Positions 1 to 6,618 of a stretch of 13,225 bases of DNA are shown here, piece after piece. The position numbers and the translations under genes are program-made. Origin of the DNA: Bartonella sp. M0283 (GTDB lineage: Bacteria; Pseudomonadota; Alphaproteobacteria; Rhizobiales; Rhizobiaceae); assembly GCF_016100455.1 (NCBI RefSeq), contig NZ_JACFSK010000002.1:1-13225 (forward strand), read 5' to 3'. Every line of letters begins with the position of its first letter. The stretch's first letter is position 1. The notes beneath the pieces were generated by a model. That model was given only the letters and a program-made list of their open reading frames with translations. It was not told where the DNA came from and ran no database searches.

Positions 1-17
1 GCCCTCGTTGTGGCGCT

Positions 18-47
18 CATATAGACCTCACTTCCTCCCAGAGTCAA
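18..47 (-). promoter_or_regulatory. Strong leftward promoter, stable-RNA type
   Basis: Read on the minus strand there is a -35 TTGACT (47 to 42), an 18-bp spacer and a -10 TATATG (23 to 18), followed by a GC-rich discriminator AGCGCC. Just upstream (about 48-85) lie A- and T-tracts resembling an UP element. A TTGACT -35, a GC-rich discriminator and AT-tracts are typical of alphaproteobacterial rRNA/tRNA promoters, so the transcript leaving the window may be an rrn operon or another growth-regulated gene; this is inference. The alternative is the start of a protein gene: ATG at 20 to 18 preceded by GGGAGGAAGTGAGG, giving MSATTRA before the edge. Confidence 0.5.
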
Positions 48-655
48 CAGCCTTTTCCAAAAAAAATAAACTTTTTTTCGTTTTTGATGTCGATTCAATC
101 TAAAATTGCGCCGGCTAATGATTACACCGTTAAAAATGACCTTTTCCGAATTCGGTTCCGCCCGAAAATTCCGCTTTGAATGACTTTTTCGGATGAGAAA
201 AACAGCATTTTATAGAAACAGGAATTTAAAAACCGCAGTTTTTCGGATGGAAAAGTGATTTTTATCGAAAAATATGCGTTTTTATAGAATCAGTTTAGTT
301 GGCTAACGAATCGCCGGCGAATCTTTCCAAGCGAATCTTTTGCTATGCAGGCATTTGCCGGAGAGTTTCCTGCTGATTCTTATAAGATTGTTTTCCTGGG
401 CTATAAAACCACCAATAAAAATGCTGCCATGCGGTTCCGAATTGGGCATTGGTTATGATTCTCGGGTCATTGTTTGAAGTAGAGTTTCCGCTTCGGGATA
501 ACCCGCTCAGGGACATTGGCTCGAAACACTCGAATTCAGTCTTTGTTTTTCAATTTTTAGTTTTCACTTGGCAAAGATTGTAACCTTTGTACGGTCCAAA
601 ATGCGGATATGGCGCAGAGGTTCCATTCGAGAAGCAAATTTTTAATCGTCAAAAT
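48..655. other. Gene-free AT-rich intergenic region
   Basis: No reading frame with plausible start, ribosome binding site and composition was found on either strand. The stretch holds A/T tracts (57-85), two diverged copies of a TTTTTCGGATG block (184-221 and 238-293), a small AT hairpin (258-273, arms ATTTTT/AAAAAT) and a 14-bp-period direct repeat GCGAATCTTT (317-326 and 331-340). It also contains a TCTTATAAGA palindrome (378-387) and a terminator-like structure for the leftward znuA transcript (about 413-450). It separates the leftward promoter at the left edge from the end of znuA. Confidence 0.6.
413..455 (-). terminator. Possible znuA terminator
   Basis: On the minus strand AATGC and GCATT can pair around a loop that itself contains a CGG/CCG mini-hairpin. 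The right arm runs into GCATTTTTATT. It lies about 200 bp beyond the znuA stop. The outer stem is only five pairs, so this is a weak call. A second AT-only hairpin (AAATTTT/AAAATTT, 636-657) overlaps the znuA stop codon but has no GC clamp. Confidence 0.3.
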
Positions 656-1597
656 TTATTTGCGTGTGAGGCAATTGACCAGATTGTCGGCAAGGTTTGC
701 AATCAACTCGGGATAAAGTCCGGCGCCTTCAGGTAAAGATTGCCCCAAAGGATCGAGCATACCAACTTTGGCAGGAGTATTTTCGATGACAATATCGACC
801 AATTTATTTGGATATTGTGGTTCGGCGAAAACACACACCGCTTTTTGTTGCAAAATGGTGTTTTTGATTGCGCTTATCCGTTGCGCACCAGGTTGACGCT
901 CCGGATCAAGTGCGACCGAACCTATGGCATGAAGACCGAAGCGATGTTCAAAATACCGATAGGCGTCATGAAAGACTATAAAGTTCTCGTCACTTACCGG
1001 TGCAACGGATTGTTTTATGTTGTATTCTGTTTCGACAATCACTTTATCATATGCGTTTGCATTATTATGGTAGGTCTCGGCGTGATCGGGATCTTTCTTC
1101 GCCAAAACGTCGGCCACATAAGCGACGACCTTTCGGGCATTTTCAGGATCAAGCCAGAAATGAAAATCCATGGCATGTCCGTCCTTGCCCTTATGGTCAT
1201 GCCCATCGGTGTCCTCTTCAAACAAGCCCCCCTCCCTGATCGGGAGGAGTTCAACTCCCGGAGCTGCCGAGAGCGCAATCATCCGGTCTTTGACTCCCAG
1301 ATTTTCTATTGGTTTGGTAAGGAAAAGTTCCATATCCGGATTTGCTATGAAGATAATATCGGCTTTTGACAATATTTTTGCATCTGACGGTTTAAGCGCA
1401 TAGCCATGTTCAGAGCCGGCCTGTTTTACAATCAAAGCCGGCGTGCCGAGTTTGCCCATAACCGCTGCGACCAAAGAATGGAGCGGCTTGATAGAAACCA
1501 CTACTTGCGGCACCGAAGACGCTTGTGCGCTTAATCCTGACAAAGAAATCAGCGAACACGCAAACAGGACATAAAAGAGAGACCGAAACAATTTCAT
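656..1597 (-). CDS. znuA: Zinc ABC transporter substrate-binding protein ZnuA
   Basis: Captures Zn2+ in the periplasm and delivers it to the ZnuB/ZnuC permease (cluster A-I/SBP_bac_9 family). The 313-residue protein has an N-terminal signal peptide (about 1-26, MKLFRS then a hydrophobic core, cleavage near AQA-S). Metal ligands line up with those of E. coli ZnuA: E63-H64 in GSEHGYALKP, H146 in DFHFWLDP and H210 in VFHDAY, with D282 in MLDPLG. A short acidic/His loop (about 127-141, DTDGHDHKGKDGH) is the family's zinc-rich loop in reduced form. It is transcribed away from znuCB-zur, with a Zur-box-like palindrome only a few bases upstream. The start is not certain: GAAGG directly abuts the ATG at 1597, whereas TTG at codon 3 (1591) would have a normal 6-nt spacing. 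Confidence 0.95.
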   Translation of the reverse strand: MKLFRSLFYVLFACSLISLSGLSAQASSVPQVVVSIKPLHSLVAAVMGKLGTPALIVKQAGSEHGYALKPSDAKILSKADIIFIANPDMELFLTKPIENLGVKDRMIALSAAPGVELLPIREGGLFEEDTDGHDHKGKDGHAMDFHFWLDPENARKVVAYVADVLAKKDPDHAETYHNNANAYDKVIVETEYNIKQSVAPVSDENFIVFHDAYRYFEHRFGLHAIGSVALDPERQPGAQRISAIKNTILQQKAVCVFAEPQYPNKLVDIVIENTPAKVGMLDPLGQSLPEGAGLYPELIANLADNLVNCLTRK

Positions 1598-1600
1598 CCT

Positions 1601-1625
1601 TCAAATGTTACTTTATTACATTACG
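1601..1625. promoter_or_regulatory. Putative Zur box in znuA/znuC intergenic region
   Basis: The core AATGT-N9-ACATT (1604-1622) is an imperfect palindrome, AT-rich like Zur boxes of Rhizobiales, and the right part TTATTACATTAC is especially similar to what I recall of the Agrobacterium Zur site. It sits 6 bp from the znuA ATG and between the divergent zinc genes, with zur itself in the locus. Repression of both transcripts by Zn-loaded Zur is the expected role; this is inferred from position and family knowledge. Confidence 0.6.
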
Positions 1626-1630
1626 ATTTT

Positions 1631-1659
1631 GTATTAAGCCTGATGTTGAAAAAATTCAA
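1631..1659 (-). promoter_or_regulatory. Candidate znuA promoter
   Basis: On the minus strand TTGAAT (1659-1654), 17 bp, TAATAC (1636-1631) would start transcription near 1624, inside the Zur-box-like palindrome. That is a natural place for repression. The -10 is a poor match. On the plus strand an overlapping TATTAA (1632-1637) could be a -10 for znuCB-zur, but it has no good -35. Confidence 0.35.
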
Positions 1660-1742
1660 GGATTTTGCCCATCAAGCTTTGGTGTATGCCGGGTCAAATG
1701 ACAGCCTTGAAGCGGGCAAATTTTGCATTGGAACGTGATCGG

Positions 1743-1756
1743 GACCTCGCGAGGTC
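1743..1756. repeat. Perfect 14-bp palindrome upstream of znuC
   Basis: GACCTCGCGAGGTC is a perfect, GC-rich palindrome in an otherwise AT-rich spacer, 39 bp before the znuC start. In RNA it could form a small hairpin in the znuC leader. In DNA it could be an operator. No function is known to me. Confidence 0.45.
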
Positions 1757-1795
1757 GGAATTGAACGCGCCAAAACGGCACCGAAGGATGAAACA

Positions 1796-2584
1796 ATGGA
1801 TAAAGAATGGCTGCTGTCGCTCACCAAAGCAGGCATTGAACGCAATGGTCACTGGCTTGTCCATGATATAGATCTTGATATTTATCGTGGTGAAATTGTT
1901 ACATTGATCGGTCCGAACGGTTCGGGAAAATCAACCACAGCAAAAATGGCACTGGGGATTTTAAAACCATCCGCGGGCACTGTGAGCAGAAAAGCCGGCT
2001 TGCGCATTGGCTATGTACCGCAAAGATTGGCGATCGACCCATCTCTACCTTTGACAGTTCGCCGGTTTCTGACATTGACAGCCAAGCTTGATGCCAACGG
2101 GTTAAAATCGGTTTTATCCGAAACCGGTGTTGACGATTTGATAAATGCCAATGTTGCTGATCTGTCGGGCGGGGAATTGCAGCGCGTTCTGCTTGCCCGC
2201 TCGATTGCGAGAAAACCTGATCTTCTTGTTCTCGACGAACCTTTGCAAGGGGTCGACTATAATGGAGAAACCGAACTTTACGGGTTGATTGCGAGCCTGC
2301 GCACCAAACTTGATTGCGGCATTCTTCTCATTTCCCATGATCTCCATATTGTCATGGCTGCGACCGATCGTGTGATTTGCCTGAACGGTCATATCTGTTG
2401 CAGCGGGGCACCGACCGAGGTTGCAAAAAGCGAAGCCTATGGGCGTCTGATCGGCGCTATTCCGGAAAATGGTCTGGCACTTTATGAGCATCATCATAAC
2501 CACCGGCACAACATTCATGGTGCTGTTATCAGCTCTTCGGATAACAAGCCGACAAGGAATATCGGAGCCAACGACAATGGTTGA
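1796..2584 (+). CDS. znuC: Zinc ABC transporter ATP-binding protein ZnuC
   Basis: Cytoplasmic ATPase that powers zinc import through ZnuB. The 262 residues show the full ABC set: Walker A GPNGSGKST (39-47), Q-loop Q76 in YVPQR, signature LSGGE (123-127), Walker B LLVLDEP (143-149) and H-loop H181 in LISHD. A His-rich stretch follows the ATPase core (EHHHNHRHNIH, 231-241), reminiscent of His-rich tails on zinc-transport ATPases. The start is supported by GAAGG (1783-1787) 8 nt before the ATG. The 3' end overlaps znuB by 8 bp, so the two are translationally coupled. It is the first gene of znuC-znuB-zur. Confidence 0.95.
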   Translation: MDKEWLLSLTKAGIERNGHWLVHDIDLDIYRGEIVTLIGPNGSGKSTTAKMALGILKPSAGTVSRKAGLRIGYVPQRLAIDPSLPLTVRRFLTLTAKLDANGLKSVLSETGVDDLINANVADLSGGELQRVLLARSIARKPDLLVLDEPLQGVDYNGETELYGLIASLRTKLDCGILLISHDLHIVMAATDRVICLNGHICCSGAPTEVAKSEAYGRLIGAIPENGLALYEHHHNHRHNIHGAVISSSDNKPTRNIGANDNG

Positions 2585-3386
2585 CGACTATCTTGTAAGA
2601 GCATTTTTGGCTGGAATCGGCGTCGCATTGATGGCCGGGCCACTCGGCTGTTTTATTGTCTGGCAAAAATTGGCCTATTTTGGCGACACCATGGCCCATT
2701 CGGCTTTGCTCGGTGTGGCTTTTGCATTGCTTTTCAATATTGATACGGTACTTGGTGTTTTTCTTGTTGCTGTTATCGTTTCCATTGCGCTCTTTATTCT
2801 TCAGGCAAAGGAAAAACTTTCGGGCGATTCGCTTTTGGGGATTCTTGCCCATGCAACGCTCGCCATCGGACTTATCCTGATCGGATTTATGACCTGGACC
2901 AATATTGACATCAATAGCTACCTGTTCGGGGATATTCTGGCTGTATCCCGCACAGATGTATTGACGGTATGGGTCGGATGCGCGGTCATTCTCATTGTAC
3001 TTTATCTTTTATGGCGGCCGCTTCTGGCACTGACGATCAATATCGACATGGCAAAGGCTGAAAATATGAAGCCGGAACGCGCCCGCTTCATCTTCATGCT
3101 GCTCATGGCCATTGTCATTGCCGTTGCCATCAACATTATCGGCATACTTCTGATTACGGCACTTCTTATTATTCCTGCAGCGACCGCCCGGCGTTTCTCA
3201 TCAACCCCTGAACAAATGGCCATTCTTGCCTCTCTGATCGGTATTGTCGGAACGGTTCTCGGGCTTTACGCCTCGATCAGGTTTGACAGCCGTTCGGGCC
3301 CCAGCGTTGTTGTTGCACTGTTTATCCTGTTCATTGGAAGTCGCCTCATTACCGCTCTAATCAGGGAATTTTCCCATGACCGTTAA
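2577..3386 (+). CDS. znuB: Zinc ABC transporter permease ZnuB
   Basis: Inner-membrane channel subunit of the zinc importer (ABC-3 family). The 269-residue protein is almost entirely hydrophobic helices and carries the family motif around residues 26-50, including KLAYFGDTMAHSALLGVAF. The ATG at 2577 is chosen over an in-frame upstream ATG at 2469 for three reasons: the extra 36 residues would come from the overlapping znuC tail, the family starts at a sequence like MVDDYLVRAF, and GGAG (2564-2567) lies 9 nt upstream. It overlaps znuC by 8 bp and zur by 11 bp. Confidence 0.94.
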   Translation: MVDDYLVRAFLAGIGVALMAGPLGCFIVWQKLAYFGDTMAHSALLGVAFALLFNIDTVLGVFLVAVIVSIALFILQAKEKLSGDSLLGILAHATLAIGLILIGFMTWTNIDINSYLFGDILAVSRTDVLTVWVGCAVILIVLYLLWRPLLALTINIDMAKAENMKPERARFIFMLLMAIVIAVAINIIGILLITALLIIPAATARRFSSTPEQMAILASLIGIVGTVLGLYASIRFDSRSGPSVVVALFILFIGSRLITALIREFSHDR

Positions 3387-3774
3387 GCTCACCCGCAACC
3401 AGACGCTGGTGCTTTCGGTTCTGGAAAAAGAGCGGGCTCCATTAAGTGCCTATAAGATACTCGACCGGCTACGTGGCGAAGGCTTTCGCGCACCTTTACA
3501 AGTCTATCGCGCACTTCAAAAACTGATTTTGGAAAAACGGGTTCACAAACTTGAAAGTGTCAATGCTTTTATGGCCTGCTCGCACCCTGACCATCAAAAA
3601 CACGGACTTACGGTTTTTATCATCTGTGAACAGTGTAATCGGGTAACCGAGATCGAAAATCCGATTCTTGCGGGCGACATTCTAAAAATGACACAAAAAG
3701 AAGGCTTTTCTCCCCGTACAACAACGATTGAAATTCAGGGATTATGCACCGAGTGCAACCTCAAACGGGGGTAA
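3376..3774 (+). CDS. zur: Zinc uptake regulator Zur (Fur family)
   Basis: Zn2+-dependent repressor expected to control znuA and znuCB-zur. The 132-residue protein has an N-terminal winged helix (about 8-60, with KLTRNQTLVLSVL and LQVYRALQKL) and a C-terminal dimerisation domain. It has the two CxxC pairs of the structural zinc site, C84/C87 (CEQC) and C124/C127 (CTEC). The segment VHKLESVNAFMACSHPDH resembles Zur (VHKVEST...) rather than Fur, and the usual Fur HHDH cluster is absent. Its start lies inside the end of znuB (11-bp overlap), so it is co-transcribed and autoregulated if the Zur box is real. Confidence 0.92.
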   Translation: MTVKLTRNQTLVLSVLEKERAPLSAYKILDRLRGEGFRAPLQVYRALQKLILEKRVHKLESVNAFMACSHPDHQKHGLTVFIICEQCNRVTEIENPILAGDILKMTQKEGFSPRTTTIEIQGLCTECNLKRG

Positions 3775-3801
3775 TGCGTTTTCGCTTCATCCATTTGATT
3801 G

Positions 3802-3815
3802 ACGGTTTCAACCGT
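3802..3815. repeat. Palindrome upstream of emrA
   Basis: ACGGTT-TC-AACCGT is a perfect 14-bp inverted repeat in the 87-bp gap between zur and emrA, followed by TTTT. A TTGACG (3799-3804) and a GATAAA (3820-3825) flank it with a 15-bp spacer, so it could be an operator inside a weak emrAB promoter. It could instead be a small hairpin ending the zur transcript. The stem of five to six pairs is short for a terminator. Confidence 0.4.
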
Positions 3816-3861
3816 TTTGGATAAACACCGCATTCTTTCATCAGATCTGGAAATTTGTACC

Positions 3862-4968
3862 ATGCCAGAATTCTCGAACAGCACGCCTAAGACAATGCCG
3901 ACAAAACAACGTCCGCACAAGAAGATTGCCATCGTTATCGCCATTATCGTTGCCATTATAGTTTTGTGGCTGGGGTTTAAGTGGCTTACTGAATGGCGGT
4001 TCCTCGTTACAACAGATGACGCCTATGTTCAGGGTGATATTGCCTCGATTGCCCCGAAAGTTAACGGCTATATCAATGACATTCCGGTTGAAACCAACCA
4101 TTATGTCAAAAAAGGCGATGTGCTGTTTCGTCTTGATGATGGCGATTATAAAATCGCTTATGACGAAGCAGAAGCAAAACTTCAAACGCAAAGCCGCACG
4201 CTCGCGCGTATCGAAGCGCAAATTGTCGCTTCGAAAACCTCGCTTGATGAAGCCAATGCACAAAAGGACGCTGCCAATGCAGTGGCCGTCAATGCTGATA
4301 TTACGTTAAAGCGTGCAAAAGAACTGAATGTCGGGAGTTTCGTTGCAAAATCGGCTGTCGATAATGCCCAGTCGGCTTATGATCAGGCCGTTGCCAATGT
4401 CACGCGCGCCAATGCGCAAATTGCTGCGGCGGCTGCCAATATCACCGTTCTTGAAGCGCAACATGACGAGGCGGTAAGCGAAACGAGAAGCCTTGAACTG
4501 GCACGCGACAAAGCCCGTCGCGACCTTGATTTTACCGTTTTGCGCGCGCCCTTTGATGGTGTTTTGGGAAATCTCGCCGGTAAAAAAGGTGACTATGTCG
4601 TCAATGGACAGCGTTTGGCCGCACTCGTTCCTGTCAATGCGCTTTATATTGACGCCAATTATAAAGAAACCCAACTTCCTTCAATCTATGGCGGTGAAAA
4701 AGTTCGCATCTCTGTCGACGGGCTTGATGGCGAAAGCTTTGAAGGCACAGTCGTTTCATTGTCGCCTGCATCGGGCGCTGTTTTTTCACTTTTGCCACCA
4801 CAAAATGCCACCGGCAATTTTACCAAAATTGTCCAGCGTGTTCCGGTCAGAATATCGATACCTGAAAATATTCTGGCAACCGGGCGCATTCGTGCCGGCA
4901 TGAGCGTGGTTGTGAGCGTCGACATGCGCACAAAACCGGAAGGTGCAAAATCATTGGCGACAAAGTGA
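3862..4968 (+). CDS. emrA: EmrA-type membrane fusion protein (HlyD family)
   Basis: Periplasmic adaptor that links an inner-membrane EmrB pump to an outer-membrane channel for drug or organic-acid efflux. The 368 residues start with a short cytoplasmic tail and one membrane helix (about 20-42), then TTDDAYVQGDIASIAPKVNG, the first half of the lipoyl domain (51-92). A long coiled-coil hairpin rich in Ala/Glu/Gln follows (about 98-222), then the second lipoyl half (LRAPFDGVLGNLAG) and the EmrA signature around 312-331 (PPQNATGNFTKIVQRVPVRI). An in-frame TTG at 3799 would add 21 residues unlike the family. ATG 3862 is preferred, although its ribosome site (GGAAA) is weak. Only 7 bp separate it from emrB. 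Confidence 0.92.
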   Translation: MPEFSNSTPKTMPTKQRPHKKIAIVIAIIVAIIVLWLGFKWLTEWRFLVTTDDAYVQGDIASIAPKVNGYINDIPVETNHYVKKGDVLFRLDDGDYKIAYDEAEAKLQTQSRTLARIEAQIVASKTSLDEANAQKDAANAVAVNADITLKRAKELNVGSFVAKSAVDNAQSAYDQAVANVTRANAQIAAAAANITVLEAQHDEAVSETRSLELARDKARRDLDFTVLRAPFDGVLGNLAGKKGDYVVNGQRLAALVPVNALYIDANYKETQLPSIYGGEKVRISVDGLDGESFEGTVVSLSPASGAVFSLLPPQNATGNFTKIVQRVPVRISIPENILATGRIRAGMSVVVSVDMRTKPEGAKSLATK

Positions 4969-4975
4969 GGTTTTG

Positions 4976-6541
4976 ATGACCGCTGCCAGTCTCCCCCACA
5001 CGGAAGATCATATTGAGCCGAAAAAAATCGTGGCCTTCGTGGCCATGGTTTTTGGCATGTTCATGGCAATCCTCGACATCCAGATTGTTTCTGCCTCCTT
5101 GTCGGAAATACAGGCAGGCCTTTCGGCAAGCTCGGATGAAATAGCCTGGGTGCAAACATCCTATCTCATTGCCGAGGTTATCATGATCCCGCTATCGGGA
5201 TTTTTGGGTCGGTTGTTGTCAACGCGTGTGCTTTTTACAATTTCGGCCGCGGGTTTTACTGTTGCTTCGGCCCTTTGTGCAACGGCCGGCTCGATCGAAC
5301 AGATGATTGCCTATCGTGCCCTTCAGGGCTTTATCGGTGGCGGCATGATTCCGAGTGTGTTTGCGGCAGCTTTTACCATTTTCCCGCCTTCAAAACAGCC
5401 GATTGTTTCTCCCATTATCGGATTGGTGGCAACGCTTGCCCCCACAATTGGACCGACAGTTGGCGGTTATCTGAGCCATGCTTTTTCCTGGCATTGGCTG
5501 TTTCTTGTCAATGTGCCCTTCGGTATTCTCGTAACCATTGCCTCATGGAAGCTCATCGATTTTGATAAAGGTGATAGCTCGCTTTTCCAATCCTTCGACT
5601 GGTTCGGTTTGATTACCATGGCGACCTTTCTCGGCTCCCTTGAATATGTGCTTGAAGAAGGCCCGCGCAATGACTGGATGGAAGACGAAATGATCTTCCG
5701 TTTTACAATTGTTATGGGCGTTTCTGCTATTCTGTTTTTCTGGCGGGTACTGACAGCCAAAAACCCGATCGTCGATCTCAAGGCCTTTGTCAATCTGAAT
5801 TTTGCACTTGGTTCGATCTTTTCTTTCGTTATGGGTATCGGGCTTTACGGGCTTACCTATCTTTATCCGCTCTATCTTGGCGAAATTCGCGGTTATGACG
5901 CCTTGATGATCGGGGAAACGATGTTTGTTTCCGGTTTGATGATGTTCTTTTCTGCCCCTATTGCCGGTTTTCTTTCGACCAAGCTTGACCCGCGTTTAAT
6001 GATGGGGCTGGGATTTGCCGGTTTTGGCTGGGGCACATGGCTTGTGACCGGAATGACAGCCGACTGGGATTTCTGGGAACTGTTCTGGCCGCAAATTTTG
6101 CGCGGAGGCTCGCTCATTTTGTGTATGGTGCCAATCAATAATATCGCACTTGGTACACTTTCCGCCGAAAAGCTTAAAAATGCATCCGGTCTTTTCAACC
6201 TCACCCGTAATCTCGGTGGAGCTGTGGGGCTTGCAATCATCAACACCATTATTATGCGGCGCACAGATTTTCACTATGAGCGACTATCGGAAAGCGTGCA
6301 ATGGGGAAACCAGCAGGCAGTTAACCTGTTGAACTCTTTGGCGAGCCGACTTGATATGGCAGGCTTGAACCCTAAAGATTCGGCTTTGATGCAGCTTTAT
6401 AATATTGTTCGCCAGCAAGCGACCGTTATGGCTTTTATTGACGCCTTCTTTATTCTGACCCTCCTCTTCGCAATTTTGACACTTCTGGTCTTCGCTGTGA
6501 AAAAGCCGAAGACATTAAGTGGCGCAGTCGGCGGCCATTAA
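4976..6541 (+). CDS. emrB: EmrB-type MFS multidrug efflux pump (DHA2, 14 helices)
   Basis: Proton-driven exporter of the DHA2 family that works with EmrA. The 521 residues contain about 14 hydrophobic helices and the diagnostic motifs: D34 in AILDIQIVSASL (motif D1), GFLGRLLSTR (75-84, motif A) and GLVATLAPTIGPTVGGYL (149-166, motif C of antiporters). The start at 4976 follows GTGAGG (4965-4970) by 5 nt and comes 7 bp after the emrA stop. A longer in-frame start at 4943 would overlap emrA and lacks support. The substrate cannot be told from sequence. No regulator is encoded beside the pair. Confidence 0.93.
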   Translation: MTAASLPHTEDHIEPKKIVAFVAMVFGMFMAILDIQIVSASLSEIQAGLSASSDEIAWVQTSYLIAEVIMIPLSGFLGRLLSTRVLFTISAAGFTVASALCATAGSIEQMIAYRALQGFIGGGMIPSVFAAAFTIFPPSKQPIVSPIIGLVATLAPTIGPTVGGYLSHAFSWHWLFLVNVPFGILVTIASWKLIDFDKGDSSLFQSFDWFGLITMATFLGSLEYVLEEGPRNDWMEDEMIFRFTIVMGVSAILFFWRVLTAKNPIVDLKAFVNLNFALGSIFSFVMGIGLYGLTYLYPLYLGEIRGYDALMIGETMFVSGLMMFFSAPIAGFLSTKLDPRLMMGLGFAGFGWGTWLVTGMTADWDFWELFWPQILRGGSLILCMVPINNIALGTLSAEKLKNASGLFNLTRNLGGAVGLAIINTIIMRRTDFHYERLSESVQWGNQQAVNLLNSLASRLDMAGLNPKDSALMQLYNIVRQQATVMAFIDAFFILTLLFAILTLLVFAVKKPKTLSGAVGGH

Positions 6542-6556
6542 CGCAGGAAACATTGG

Positions 6557-6594
6557 AAAAAAAGCAAAACCCGATCTAGAGTTTTGCTTTTTTT
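6557..6594 (+). terminator. Strong intrinsic terminator after emrB
   Basis: AAAAAAAGCAAAAC (6557-6570) pairs perfectly with GTTTTGCTTTTTTT (6581-6594) across a 10-nt loop. The GC-containing stem core is flanked by A7 and T7, so it could work in both directions. It ends the emrAB transcript 16 bp after the emrB stop. Confidence 0.9.
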
Positions 6595-6618
6595 ATTCTT
6601 CTCGCGTAAATATAATTT

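Noticed and set aside
740..1369. 209-codon plus-strand open frame
   Set aside because: Antisense to znuA, whose motifs are unmistakable; no ribosome site and odd composition.
2469..2576. N-terminal extension of ZnuB
   Set aside because: Lies wholly inside the znuC tail; the family start and GGAG support ATG 2577.
3841..4263. 140-codon minus-strand open frame
   Set aside because: Shadow of emrA with no supporting start signals.
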